From Betaproteobacteria bacterium (lineage in GTDB: Bacteria; Pseudomonadota; Gammaproteobacteria; Burkholderiales; Burkholderiaceae_D): a DNA stretch of 64,000 nucleotides. Location: NCBI GenBank assembly GCA_013287275.1, contig JABDED010000002.1, positions 1 to 64,000 of the forward strand. Reading direction: 5' to 3'. Under the pieces are notes generated by a model that saw nothing but the letters and a program-made list of their open reading frames with translations, was not told where the DNA came from and searched no databases. Positions 1-9,698 of the stretch are shown here, piece by piece. The position numbers were made by a program, and so were the translations under genes. Position 1 is the first letter of the stretch; every line of letters starts with the position of its first letter.

Positions 1-47
1 ATATCCTGCGCCTGGACAGCCAGTGGCGGCCGGAAGACAAGCATTGA
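1..47 (+). CDS. C-terminal end of an upstream CDS (reads ...ILRLDSQWRPEDKH*); possibly selB given the adjacent selC, but not identifiable from 14 residues
   Basis: Open frame from the window edge to TGA at 45-47; position immediately upstream of selC. Confidence 0.3.
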   Translation, partial: ILRLDSQWRPEDKH

Positions 48-103
48 AGTAGTCGCAAACAAGACCAGGAGGCCGACAAGCTCCTGGCGATTTTTAAGCA
101 ACC

Positions 104-137
104 GGAGGGGTATGGGCACGGGTGCCCATACCCCTCC
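104..137. terminator. Perfect 16-bp inverted repeat with a 2-nt centre (GGAGGGGTATGGGCAC-GG-GTGCCCATACCCCTCC); possible terminator without a U-tract, or a processing hairpin
   Basis: Exact complementarity of 104-119 with 122-137, between the upstream CDS end and selC. Confidence 0.5.
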
Positions 138-156
138 CTTGAAACAGCCTCTACAT

Positions 157-249
157 GGAAGGCACACGTGTCCGGTGACGCGGGCGGGCTTCAAACCCGT
201 CAGGGGATGTCTATCATTCCCTCGTAAGTTCGACTCTTACTGTCTTCCG
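157..249 (+). tRNA. selC: tRNA-Sec (UCA anticodon), selenocysteine tRNA
   Basis: 8-bp acceptor stem GGAAGGCA/TGTCTTCC, D-region CCGGTGACGCGGG, anticodon loop CTTCAAA (TCA), long variable arm, T-arm GTTCGACTC; strong resemblance to E. coli selC. CCA is not encoded (GCCC follows). Confidence 0.93.
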
Positions 250-535
250 CCCTCTTCCCCTTCCCCTGTTGTAGATTGATACACCTTTTGCTGCAGGCGT
301 TCCAGCATTCGGACAAAGGCCTTGGGCTGCTTCAGCGCGCGTATCAGCACCCAGCGCGCCCTGGATGCCGCCCCCACTTCCTCGGCTTTGTCCGCCGATG
401 TCCGGCATTTGCGCCGGCGTGTGTCAGCGCCGCCTCCAGTGCGTCCGTCCATTCCTTGAAATAGGCCGGCACCGCAGCGGCCATCTCTTCATTCCCGCCG
501 GGGAGGAAATGGGCCGCTTTGACTACGCCGACCAA
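237..535 (-). pseudogene. Possible frameshifted remnant of a small protein gene next to selC
   Basis: Two overlapping minus-strand frames (344..535 and 237..452) each carry protein-like sequence (AAAVPAYFKEWTDALEAALTHAG... and ...ADKAEEVGAASRARWVLIRALKQPKAFVRMLERLQQKVYQS) that would join with one frameshift. Confidence 0.3.
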
Positions 536-858
536 GCCCGGTCAGAGGCAATTTCCTGCCCTGATATTTTACGAAAAGCAACAAATCCTCACCTTGGGAG
601 ATATCAGTTACACCCTGCAATGAATTTATATGCGAATAAGTGAGCAAATGAATGAAATGTTTAACACAAGTCATTGATTTTCAATTATTTTAACCGTTAA
701 CAATATATCGATAGAGTTATCCCATTCGGAAAAAACCTGGATTGCCATCAGATGCCGACTTCAATGAAGATAATTTGCTGAACCTATTTGGTGCATCGTG
801 TCCAATAGTGTAAATTTCGGTTACAGATAAAAATGCCGTCCACGGACGGCCGCAAAGG

Positions 859-2862
859 TTGGGAATGAAAAACAAGGATATGGAAAGCTCATTATTGTTC
901 AGGCATTTCGGCACCCGAAGTCCCTTGTGGTACTTCAGGGACGATAGTGACGCTCTGCATTTGTCGGGCGATGATGAAATCACAATGACCGCGATCGGCC
1001 TGACGCCCGAACAATCGGCTGCGGTCCGCGCACTGACCGGCATCACTTCCCATCTCACGTTCGAACTGAAAATCTTTAACGAAACGGTAAAACTGCATCT
1101 GGTCGGGAAAAAAACCGACAGGGCAATGTGGGCCGGCACAGCAGCAGACTACCTGGATACGGAAACCGTTGCACGCGACCTGGAACACGGCCTGATGTTT
1201 GCCGAGCAGGTCGTCTCGGAAGTGAATTCCCTGGTGGTCATCCTGGATAGCCAGGGCAAGATCAAGCGCTTTAACCGGCTGTGCGAAGAAGTCACCGGCT
1301 TGAAGGAAGAGAATCTGCTGGGCTTGAACGCCCACGATTTGTTCATGCCGAGCACGGAACATGAAGCAGCAAGGGAAAATATCAAGGGCTTCTTTTCGAC
1401 GCAATCGTCGTTCGAAGTGGAGCGCCCTATCAATACCCAGTACGGGATACGCAAGGTCATCTGGCGTAACAAGCTGGTGGAGAGCGGCAGCGGGGAGAGC
1501 GAAAATTTCCTGGTGTGCTCGGGCACCGACGTCACCGAGGAGCGCCGCGCCAAGGAACGCCTGATGGAACTGGCCACCAAGGATACCTTGACCGGCCTGC
1601 TGAACCGGCACGCCATCCAGGAAATGATCACGGATTCGCTGAAAAAAACGGGTGCGCCCAGCTTCAGCCTGCTGTTCCTGGACCTGGATAATTTCAAGAA
1701 AGTGAATGACCACTACGGCCACGTGCTCGGCGACTGCCTGATCCAGGCAGCAGCTTCCGCAATACACTCTTGCCTGCGGGAAGGGAACGTGATTGCCAGG
1801 CTGGGCGGCGATGAATTCCTGATCGTGATCCCGAACGCGGGCCGGCGGGCCGCCGAACTGATCGCCGAGCGCATCCATGAGCGCATGAAAGTGCCGTTCA
1901 ACCTGAACCGCGCGGAAATCTATTCCAGTTGTTCCATCGGCATTGCCGTCTTCCCGGAGCACGGCAAGTCCATGGAAGAACTGATCCGCAATGCCGACAT
2001 GGCGATGTATGCGGCCAAGGACAGCGGCCGCAATACCCACCGCGTGTTCACCCGCGAGATGGACAAGAAGGTCAGCGAATACGTGTGGCTGGATACCAAC
2101 ATCCGCAAGGCGCTGGAAGAAAACCAGTTCGAATTATATTATCAGGCGAAACAGTCGCTGACCACCGGCAAGGTGGAAAGCGTGGAAGCGCTGATACGCT
2201 GGAACTCCCCCGAGCGCGGCCTGGTGCAGCCGATGAACTTCATCCCCTATGCGGAAGAGTCCGGACTGATTACGCCGATAGGAAAGTGGGTGATGGAAAC
2301 CGCGGCCAAGCAGGCAGGAGCATGGAAAAAACAGGATTTCAACCTGCGGGTGGCGGTCAATCTTTCCGCCCGCCAGTTCCGTCATCCCAAGCTGGTGGAA
2401 GATTTCAAGATGGCGATCCTGGCTGCCGACATCTTCCCGTCCATCCTGGATCTGGAACTGACCGAGAGCTGCCTGATAGAAGATGAATCGTTGGCCTTGA
2501 AACTGATCAGCCAGTTCAAGGAACTGGGCGCAGAAGTCCACCTGGACGATTTTGGCACCGGCTACTCTTCACTGTCGCAATTGTCTCGCCTGCCGCTGGA
2601 CGTGCTGAAGCTGGACCGCAGCTTCATCAGCTCCATCCATAACGACGTCAGGGCGCAGCGGCTGTTGCGCTCCATGGTGGCGGTGGCACAGGAGCTGCAA
2701 TTGAAGATCGTGGCGGAAGGCGTGGAAACCCAGGACCAGGCTGAATTCCTACGCAGCATAGGCGTGGACCTGGCACAGGGCTTCCTGTTTTCCAAGCCCA
2801 TGCCTGCGGCCGAGTTTGAAGAGTGGTTCAAGCAATTCAGGCAACTCAAGTCAGTCGCCTGA
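859..2862 (+). CDS. rpfR: RpfR-like BDSF receptor: N-terminal (RpfF-interaction-like) region, PAS, GGDEF, EAL
   Basis: 667 aa; intact RLGGDEF and EALIRW motifs, PAS region, DDFGTGYSS; adjacent to rpfF as in the Burkholderia rpfFR locus. Confidence 0.85.
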   Translation: MGMKNKDMESSLLFRHFGTRSPLWYFRDDSDALHLSGDDEITMTAIGLTPEQSAAVRALTGITSHLTFELKIFNETVKLHLVGKKTDRAMWAGTAADYLDTETVARDLEHGLMFAEQVVSEVNSLVVILDSQGKIKRFNRLCEEVTGLKEENLLGLNAHDLFMPSTEHEAARENIKGFFSTQSSFEVERPINTQYGIRKVIWRNKLVESGSGESENFLVCSGTDVTEERRAKERLMELATKDTLTGLLNRHAIQEMITDSLKKTGAPSFSLLFLDLDNFKKVNDHYGHVLGDCLIQAAASAIHSCLREGNVIARLGGDEFLIVIPNAGRRAAELIAERIHERMKVPFNLNRAEIYSSCSIGIAVFPEHGKSMEELIRNADMAMYAAKDSGRNTHRVFTREMDKKVSEYVWLDTNIRKALEENQFELYYQAKQSLTTGKVESVEALIRWNSPERGLVQPMNFIPYAEESGLITPIGKWVMETAAKQAGAWKKQDFNLRVAVNLSARQFRHPKLVEDFKMAILAADIFPSILDLELTESCLIEDESLALKLISQFKELGAEVHLDDFGTGYSSLSQLSRLPLDVLKLDRSFISSIHNDVRAQRLLRSMVAVAQELQLKIVAEGVETQDQAEFLRSIGVDLAQGFLFSKPMPAAEFEEWFKQFRQLKSVA

Positions 2863-2904
2863 TCCCGCGCTTCGTTTCACCAGTACCGGCGACGAGCTCC
2901 CGGC

Positions 2905-3813
2905 TTAAGCGGCGACCAGCATGGCCATATCGCTGGCCCGCCTGTTGTAATGGGTGGAAGTGGACACGCCTGAGCGCCGGTTTTGCAGCGTGACCAGGCG
3001 CTCCATATAAGCCAGGTCTTTTTCTTCCAGCTTAAACGCAGAATCCGCCCAGTCTTCGGTGATCGCGATCAATTCGTCCTTGCCGACAGGCAGGACACGG
3101 CGACGGGTGCGCAGCATCGCACGTATTCCGTTCAACTTGGGCCGCATCTCGTCAATAAATCCACGCGTGGCCTTGTAGGCATTGCCCTGCTCAAACAGGC
3201 GGTCGACCAGGCCCTTCTCCTTGTACCATTCACTGGTATGGGCTTCGCCCGTGCTGATTAATTCTTCTGCGATCGCGCGGTTGGCCTTGCGCGTCACCAG
3301 CGAATAGGCGCCCATTCCCGGATACAGGTTAAACGCAATCTCAGGGAAACCCATCTTCACGTCTTTTTGCGCAACCACAAACTCATGCGCCAGCGCAGCC
3401 TCGAAGCCGCCGCCCAGCGCACTGCCCTCCACCATCGCGATAGAAATAGCCCCGACCTCGAAACCGACCATGGCGGCATACACGGCATCGACGCATTCAT
3501 GCGCATACTGCTTGAGCTCCGCCTTGTGGCCGGCCCGGATATGCTCGGCAAAATAAGACAGGTCTCCGCCCACATTGTAGATATTCGGCACGGTCGATCC
3601 GGTAACCCAAAAATCGAAAGGCAAACCGCTTTTCCTGGCGGCAGCGGCCAGCGTTTTTATATCCTGCAACAATTCGGGATTGAAGCAAGGCCTGGGATAT
3701 CCGTGCAACATCATCCACATGATGTTGCGGCCTTTTTCATACCATGCTGTGAGTTGCGAAAGATGGCCCGCTTCAGTAAAGATGCGGCAGTCGGGATGAT
3801 TTTGAAAGTCCAT
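2905..3813 (-). CDS. rpfF: RpfF-like DSF/BDSF synthase (crotonase superfamily)
   Basis: Motifs NVGGDL, EGSALGGGFEAALAHE, YPGMGAYS, MERLV..QNRRSG match the RpfF family; SD GAGGAG before ATG at 3813. Confidence 0.88.
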   Translation of the reverse strand: MDFQNHPDCRIFTEAGHLSQLTAWYEKGRNIMWMMLHGYPRPCFNPELLQDIKTLAAAARKSGLPFDFWVTGSTVPNIYNVGGDLSYFAEHIRAGHKAELKQYAHECVDAVYAAMVGFEVGAISIAMVEGSALGGGFEAALAHEFVVAQKDVKMGFPEIAFNLYPGMGAYSLVTRKANRAIAEELISTGEAHTSEWYKEKGLVDRLFEQGNAYKATRGFIDEMRPKLNGIRAMLRTRRRVLPVGKDELIAITEDWADSAFKLEEKDLAYMERLVTLQNRRSGVSTSTHYNRRASDMAMLVAA

Positions 3814-3824
3814 TTTTATACTCC

Positions 3825-4961
3825 TCACACACGGATCAGGGATTCCTGATTTTCAAGAATTAAACGGCAGGTTGGCGTAGTCGGTTTTCCGTCGAAGTCC
3901 AGCCAGCAATGATTTTCATAGTCGTACAACTTGCATTTACTAAAGATATCGGTCAACGCGGGCAGTGAAAAATCCACGACCACAGCCCGCGCGCCCAGCA
4001 TCTGGTTCATGCGCGACTGGGCTGCCCACAGCTCGTAGCAGGGAATCGCGGGATAGGCGTGATGCGCCGGATGCTCGTAGAAATGATGCACCAGGCCGGC
4101 GAACCATTTGGGGAAACGCAGGTGCACGGTCATATATTCAGGCTGCAGTTTCGCCTTCAATTTATTGCTGCTGTCGAACCATGGAATGTCAGGGTGGGTG
4201 TGATTGATATACAGGGACGCCGCCAGCACTGACTGGAACAGGAAGAACGGCAGGACAAACCCCAGCAATACCGCGGTCGTCGACGTGATCGGCGCATACA
4301 GCGGCGCCGCGATCAGCAATGCCATGAAGGCGACAAAATAGGTGGCGACAAACGCGGTGTGTTTCCATGCAGAGGCGCGATGGGCTGCGGGTAAAAAGGC
4401 GCCGGGCATGAACTTGACTTGCGACCAGCGCTGCAGGATGTAGTAGCAGCCGAAAGCCAGCGGATTGCCGGATCGGGTGAATTTGTACCACTGCTTTTTC
4501 AGCGGCGGCAAGGCGTCGTAGGCGGCCTTGGACAGGGGCTGGTAAGAATCGGCGTGCTCGCCGTTGGTATGCGGATGATGCAGTATATGGTGATCGTAGA
4601 CCCACAGCCGGTAATTGAACAGGCAAGGCATGAAAGACAACACGCTGACCCACCAGTTCAGGCGGCGCGAGGCAGTCAGGCTATTGTGCGCGCCTTCATG
4701 TGCGATCGCCGCCAGGTTGGCCAGCTTGACGCCGGCGATCACCGAGGCGATGATTTTCAAACCCAGCGAAGGCAGGAATAATACGGCGGCAATCGCGACA
4801 AAGAACAGGCTGAAATCCGCAACGAAAATTGTCATTCCTTTGCGGGTATTCGGCTTGGCGTAGAGCGCCATCTCTTTTACTACATCGCGATGTGTAGGTT
4901 GATCGACCTGCGCAAACGAGCTGCTGGTCAATGCGGTAGTCGAGCGAGCAAACAAGTTCAT
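3825..4961 (-). CDS. Membrane fatty acid desaturase (di-iron, three His boxes)
   Basis: HEGAHN, HHILHHPH and HHFYEHPAHHAYP histidine boxes, multiple TM segments; stop lies 11 nt before the rpfF ATG; start assigned to MNLFARST. Confidence 0.85.
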   Translation of the reverse strand: MNLFARSTTALTSSSFAQVDQPTHRDVVKEMALYAKPNTRKGMTIFVADFSLFFVAIAAVLFLPSLGLKIIASVIAGVKLANLAAIAHEGAHNSLTASRRLNWWVSVLSFMPCLFNYRLWVYDHHILHHPHTNGEHADSYQPLSKAAYDALPPLKKQWYKFTRSGNPLAFGCYYILQRWSQVKFMPGAFLPAAHRASAWKHTAFVATYFVAFMALLIAAPLYAPITSTTAVLLGFVLPFFLFQSVLAASLYINHTHPDIPWFDSSNKLKAKLQPEYMTVHLRFPKWFAGLVHHFYEHPAHHAYPAIPCYELWAAQSRMNQMLGARAVVVDFSLPALTDIFSKCKLYDYENHCWLDFDGKPTTPTCRLILENQESLIRV

Positions 4962-5232
4962 TTTATTGCACCGGATAATAAGTTGGAGGGAGTAGCAATG
5001 TTTGTATCCTACCGCCATCATTACCGGACAGAATCGCTGAACAAGCGAAGTAAACTCCCCTATTTGTACGTTTAAGGGAAATATGGGAAAAGCAAGGAGT
5101 TAGAACGAAATCAGGCACTTTTCCTATGAAAATGCCCGGATTTTACGAGCGAAAAAACCGCCGCGCCGGGAACTTGGGGCGAGCTGCAAGGCATCGCGCC
5201 GATTGCGGCTAAATTCCAAAAGACAGGAATTT

Positions 5233-6060
5233 TTATGGACGGACCCCGACGCCTTCCATGCTCATGCCCCTGGCCCGCACCGTGAGGTAGAGCTCGAGCT
5301 CCGCCAGTTCTTGCGAATCATAGGCAAACGGCTCGGCGCGCACGCCGTTCATGCAGCCGCGCAGGCGCCGCTGGAGTGACCCCAGGCCTTGCCACTCCAG
5401 CCGGTACACCGGATAACCGGTAGGATGCGCCTGCGGAATCAGGCTGCTGCCCAGACGCTGCCCGGCGCGCTCTTCATGGCATTGCGCACATGACAGGTCC
5501 AACTGTCCTATGCGCTGCCGGAAGCGCTGCAGGCCACTGGCAATGAAAGGTTTCAGGCGGGCATCCGCCGCAGGCGCCATAGGCAGGCCGCGCGACTGGT
5601 AGGCGAGATAGGCTTCCAGGCTGAGCAGTTCCTGGTTTTCCGGACGCCACGGCTCCGCCTGCTGCCTGTTCACATGGCACAGCTTGATGCGCTGGCTAAG
5701 TCCTATGGGCCGCTTCAGCTCTTCGTCAAAAGCCGGATAGCGGGCGGCGACGCCGCGCATGCCGGCGGCGTCGCCATGGCAGGAAGCACAGGATAGCTGG
5801 CTCTTGCCCATCGCCCTGCCCCACAATGCCTCCCCATCCTTGACCCACAGCATGCCGGGATTGAGCGCCTCATTCAATTGCATGGCCTGGGTAGACGCAC
5901 CCATGAATTCAAAACCGGAGCGGCGGCTGTCTTTGGCCTCGGCCTGGTTTTGGCCGGTCTCTGCAGAGCTTGCAGCAAGCACCGGTGCCAGCATGGCTGC
6001 GGCAAGCATCATCAGGACGATGCCGCCGGCACGCCTTTGGCTGGGCCGGATTTTTTTCAT
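5233..6060 (-). CDS. soxA: Diheme cytochrome SoxA
   Basis: Two CxxCH motifs (CASCH, CAQCH) and active-site region LRGCMNGVRAEPFAYDSQELAELELYL typical of SoxA. Confidence 0.9.
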   Translation of the reverse strand: MKKIRPSQRRAGGIVLMMLAAAMLAPVLAASSAETGQNQAEAKDSRRSGFEFMGASTQAMQLNEALNPGMLWVKDGEALWGRAMGKSQLSCASCHGDAAGMRGVAARYPAFDEELKRPIGLSQRIKLCHVNRQQAEPWRPENQELLSLEAYLAYQSRGLPMAPAADARLKPFIASGLQRFRQRIGQLDLSCAQCHEERAGQRLGSSLIPQAHPTGYPVYRLEWQGLGSLQRRLRGCMNGVRAEPFAYDSQELAELELYLTVRARGMSMEGVGVRP

Positions 6061-6072
6061 GTGCTGGAAATA

Positions 6073-6396
6073 TCAATCGATGACGGTAATTTTAACCGTC
6101 TCGGTTTGCGTAAAACCATGGTCTCCCTCCCAGTGAAAGCTGAGTGTGCCGCTTTCAGTCGCCAGCGTATAGAAAGCGATATACGGATTGGCCGCCACTG
6201 CCGAAAACAATTCGGCGCCAAATACCTGCTCACCGTTGTAATGGCAACTGAAACGCTGGATGATGTCGCGCGGCTGTATGCGGCCGTCCGCCCCGGGACG
6301 GAAGCCGGTTTCCATCGGATGCCGTATCAGCGTGCGGATTTCCATCACCTCGCCGCGCCGGGCTTTTGCAGGAACATTGATCACTGTACTCGCCAT
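6073..6396 (-). CDS. soxZ: Thiosulfate oxidation carrier complex protein SoxZ
   Basis: ~107 aa; ...RTLIRHPMETGFR...NPYIAFYTLATESGTLSFHWEGDHG... Confidence 0.88.
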   Translation of the reverse strand: MASTVINVPAKARRGEVMEIRTLIRHPMETGFRPGADGRIQPRDIIQRFSCHYNGEQVFGAELFSAVAANPYIAFYTLATESGTLSFHWEGDHGFTQTETVKITVID

Positions 6397-6400
6397 CGCG

Positions 6401-6886
6401 TCACACATCCCCTTCTATGCAGGCCGCCAGCGTGACGATCACGTCTATGCTGTCCGACCAGAACCTGCCGTCGCTGGTTTGCGCAATCGCCACCAGCTTT
6501 TGCGACGTCGCCAGTCGCATACGGCTGGATACCTCGGCCTTGCCTGCCCTTGGCCCCAAAGTGAATCTGATCATGTCGCGCTGAGGATTTTTTTCATTGA
6601 ACAGCGCTATCCTGGTCACGTGGTCGGCAGCGCTCATCGCACTGTCCACCGTGATGGTGACAGGCACGGTATTGCCATTGTCCACCAGCGTCGCCACATC
6701 CAGCTTGACCTTGCCGGGCAGCGCCGCTGCGCCGCCAGTATAGGCGCGGACGGCGCTTGCCAGGTCTTCCGACGCGGCCATCGCCGGCCTGACGATGATC
6801 CATGCGCCGATAGCCGTACCTGCGCGCAGCAGCCTGCGGCGTACCGTGCTATCCGGCTGATGCTCGGGAAATTTCAAATCGCTCAT
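6401..6886 (-). CDS. soxY: SoxY-like carrier protein with an unusual C-terminus (...VTLAACIEGDV)
   Basis: Position between soxX and soxZ, N-terminal signal (RRRLLRAGTAIGAW), SoxY-like fold sequence, conserved C-terminal Cys. Confidence 0.82.
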   Translation of the reverse strand: MSDLKFPEHQPDSTVRRRLLRAGTAIGAWIIVRPAMAASEDLASAVRAYTGGAAALPGKVKLDVATLVDNGNTVPVTITVDSAMSAADHVTRIALFNEKNPQRDMIRFTLGPRAGKAEVSSRMRLATSQKLVAIAQTSDGRFWSDSIDVIVTLAACIEGDV

Positions 6887-6887
6887 A

Positions 6888-7472
6888 TTATTTGCCGCCG
6901 TCCTTGATGCTGCCATTGCTGCCGTCACCTTTAAGCGTAAGCAGGAAAGCCACTACGTCCTCTATCTGTTGCGCAGACAGTATAGGCTTGCCCTGCCACG
7001 CGCCGGCTACCCGCACCAGGTCTTCTGTCCGGTAATACGAAGGCATGATGGTGGCGGCATTGAAACGGCGGGCGTCGACCATGCGCAAGCGCAATTGCCC
7101 CTCCGACCAGCGCCCGCCTGCGCCGCCCAGGTCCGGCGCCAGGTTGCCCTGGAAACGCTCTTCCGGTATCGGGCCGGTATGGCACAGCAGGCACAGGCCT
7201 TGCTGGCGGCTGGCGACGATGCCGCGGCCGCGGGCGGCATCGCCGGGCACTGCGGTCAAAGGCAGCGGAATGGCATTACCGTCTATCTTGTAGCCGCCGG
7301 CTTGGGCTTGTTCCTGGCTGCCTTGCGCCGCTACGATCCCCGGCGCCGATACAATCAAAAAAATGACGGTGCAAACTGCAAGATACGGCTTCGGCCTCAG
7401 CCGGCGGATGCCCGGGCGAACGCGGGCCAAACCATCTCGGCTCCGCCCCCTCGCCCCGCACGCCGGATACAT
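6888..7472 (-). CDS. soxX: Cytochrome c SoxX
   Basis: GLCLLCHTGPIPEERFQGNLAPDLGGAGGRWSEGQLRLRMVDARRFN..TIMPSYY...QGKPILSAQQIEDVVAFL is SoxX-like; one CxxCH. Confidence 0.88.
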   Translation of the reverse strand: MYPACGARGRSRDGLARVRPGIRRLRPKPYLAVCTVIFLIVSAPGIVAAQGSQEQAQAGGYKIDGNAIPLPLTAVPGDAARGRGIVASRQQGLCLLCHTGPIPEERFQGNLAPDLGGAGGRWSEGQLRLRMVDARRFNAATIMPSYYRTEDLVRVAGAWQGKPILSAQQIEDVVAFLLTLKGDGSNGSIKDGGK

Positions 7473-7475
7473 TGC

Positions 7476-9698
7476 CTAGGCTTTCAGGCTGTGGTTCTTC
7501 AGCGGCAGTTCGCGTATCCGTTTGCCGGTGGCCGCGAAAATCGCATTCAGCACCGCAGGCGCCGCGACGGCGATGGTAGGTTCGCCGACGCCGCCCCAGA
7601 AGCCGCCGGACGGCATCACGATGGTTTCCACCGTCGGCATCTTTTCCATCTTCATCGCCGGATAGGTGTCGAAATTCTGCTGTTCCACGCGTCCGTCCTT
7701 GATCGTGCATTCGCCATACAGCGCTGCCGACAATCCATACGCAAATGAACCCTCTACCTGCGCTTCTATCTGCTGCGGGTTGACGGCGTAGCCTGAATCG
7801 GTGGCGGCGACGATGCGATGTACCGTCAGCTCGCCATCCTTGCTGACGGATACCTCGGCACAAGCGGCGACATAGCTGCCGAAGCCCATGGTCTGCGCCA
7901 GGCCGCGGAATACGCCTTTGGGCGCCGGCTTGTCCCAACCGGCGCGCTCCGCGACCGCATTCAGCACGGCCAGATGCTTGGGGCTGTTGGCCAGGAATTT
8001 GCGGCGGAAAGCCAGCGGATCCTGTTTGGCCTCGTGCGCCAGCTCATCGATGAAGCATTCAAAGTAGATCGTATTGTGGTTCAGGTTGACCCCGCGCCAG
8101 AAACCGGCCGGCACATGGTGATTGCGCATCGCATAATCGATCAACAGATTCGGAAAACTATAGCCGAACGAGGCTTCCGGACCGGGGGGATTCAAGCCCT
8201 GGAATACCACCGGATCCTTGCCGTCCTTGATGCTCTGCGGCGAGATGCTGGCCAGGATGGACTGGCCGGACAGGCGCATATGGAAACCGGTCACATTGCC
8301 GTCGGCATCCATGCCGGCGCTGAGCTTGCACTGCGTGATCGGGTGGTAGCGGCCATGCGTCATGTCTTCTTCACGGCTCCAGATCAGCTTGACGGGCGTG
8401 CCCGGCATTTGCCTGGCGATCAATACCGCCTGCCTGACCCAGTCATGCACCGCACCGCGGCGGCCAAACCCGCCGCCCAGATGCAGCTTGTAGACTTCGC
8501 ATTTGCTTGGCGGCAAATCGGCTGCCTCGGCCGCGGCAGCCAGCGCCGCTTCGCCGTTCTGGGTAGGGGTCCAGACTTCGCAGCGCCCGGGCGTCCACTT
8601 CGCCGTGGCATTCATGACTTCCATCGTGGCGTGGTTCTGGTAAGGGTAGGAATACACTGCCTCCAGCTTGCGCGGCGCAGCGGCAATCGCTGCACGGGCA
8701 TCGCCATTCTGGTTGCCGACCGCGGCTTCAGGCGCATCCAGCCCGGCCTTGATGATTTCCGCAATGCTGGCGCTGGATACCTGGGCGTTGGGGCCGTTGT
8801 CCCATTCTATCGTCATTGCATCCAGAGCGCTCTTGGCGCGCCACCAGGTGTCGGCGATGACCGCGACCCCGCTGTCGCCCACCTGCACCACCTTCTTGAC
8901 GCCGGGACGTTTTTCTATGGACGACGCATCGAAACTCTTGAGCTTGCCGCCGAATACAGGGCAATCCTTGATGGCGGCGTTCAGCATGCCCGGCAATTTC
9001 AGGTCCATGCCGTAGATCTGCGCACCGGTGGTCTTGTTGACTGTATCCAGCCTGGCCAGGCGCTTGCCAACCAGTTTCCAGTCCTTGGGATCTTTCAACG
9101 TAACAGTGGCCGGCGGGGTCAGCCTGGAAGCGGCCAGCGCCACCTTGCCGTAGGTGGTGCTGCGCCCGGAAGCCTTGTGCGTGATGACGCTTTTCGCGGC
9201 CGTGCATTCACCGGCGGGAACTTTCCATTCATCTGCAGCGGCCTGGACCAGCATGGTGCGCGCAATCGCGCCACCCTTGCGCACATAGTCTTGCGAATCG
9301 CGTATGCCACGGCTGCCGCCGGTAGAAAAATTACCCCAGACACGGTTGCGCGCCAGGCTCTGGCCCGGGGTCGGATATTCCGTCGTGACCTTGGCCCAGT
9401 TGCACTCCAGTTCTTCGGCCACCAGTTGCGCCAGGCCGGTCAGCGTGCCCTGCCCCATCTCGGAGCGGGCGATGCGGATCACGACGGTATCGTCCGGCTT
9501 GACGACGACCCAGGCGTTGACTTCAGGCACATCGGCGGTTTCCGCAGCGGCTTCACCGATCAGCGGAATGTGGAAGCCGACCACCAGGCCGCCCAGCGCG
9601 GCGGCCGAACCGCCCAGGAAGCGGCGGCGGGACTTATTGGGCGCGGAACTGGGAGCAGGCTGGCTCGGCGCAGAGGGGAGTATCGCGTCGCGGCTCAT
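7476..9698 (-). CDS. Xanthine dehydrogenase/isoquinoline 1-oxidoreductase-family molybdopterin-binding subunit with Tat signal
   Basis: 740 aa; twin-arginine signal [31 protein letters not shown] and [16 protein letters not shown] motifs of IorB-like subunits. Confidence 0.88.
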   Translation of the reverse strand: MSRDAILPSAPSQPAPSSAPNKSRRRFLGGSAAALGGLVVGFHIPLIGEAAAETADVPEVNAWVVVKPDDTVVIRIARSEMGQGTLTGLAQLVAEELECNWAKVTTEYPTPGQSLARNRVWGNFSTGGSRGIRDSQDYVRKGGAIARTMLVQAAADEWKVPAGECTAAKSVITHKASGRSTTYGKVALAASRLTPPATVTLKDPKDWKLVGKRLARLDTVNKTTGAQIYGMDLKLPGMLNAAIKDCPVFGGKLKSFDASSIEKRPGVKKVVQVGDSGVAVIADTWWRAKSALDAMTIEWDNGPNAQVSSASIAEIIKAGLDAPEAAVGNQNGDARAAIAAAPRKLEAVYSYPYQNHATMEVMNATAKWTPGRCEVWTPTQNGEAALAAAAEAADLPPSKCEVYKLHLGGGFGRRGAVHDWVRQAVLIARQMPGTPVKLIWSREEDMTHGRYHPITQCKLSAGMDADGNVTGFHMRLSGQSILASISPQSIKDGKDPVVFQGLNPPGPEASFGYSFPNLLIDYAMRNHHVPAGFWRGVNLNHNTIYFECFIDELAHEAKQDPLAFRRKFLANSPKHLAVLNAVAERAGWDKPAPKGVFRGLAQTMGFGSYVAACAEVSVSKDGELTVHRIVAATDSGYAVNPQQIEAQVEGSFAYGLSAALYGECTIKDGRVEQQNFDTYPAMKMEKMPTVETIVMPSGGFWGGVGEPTIAVAAPAVLNAIFAATGKRIRELPLKNHSLKA

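Noticed and set aside
892-2040. 382-aa minus-strand ORF opposite rpfR
   Set aside because: Antisense of a well-supported PAS-GGDEF-EAL gene.
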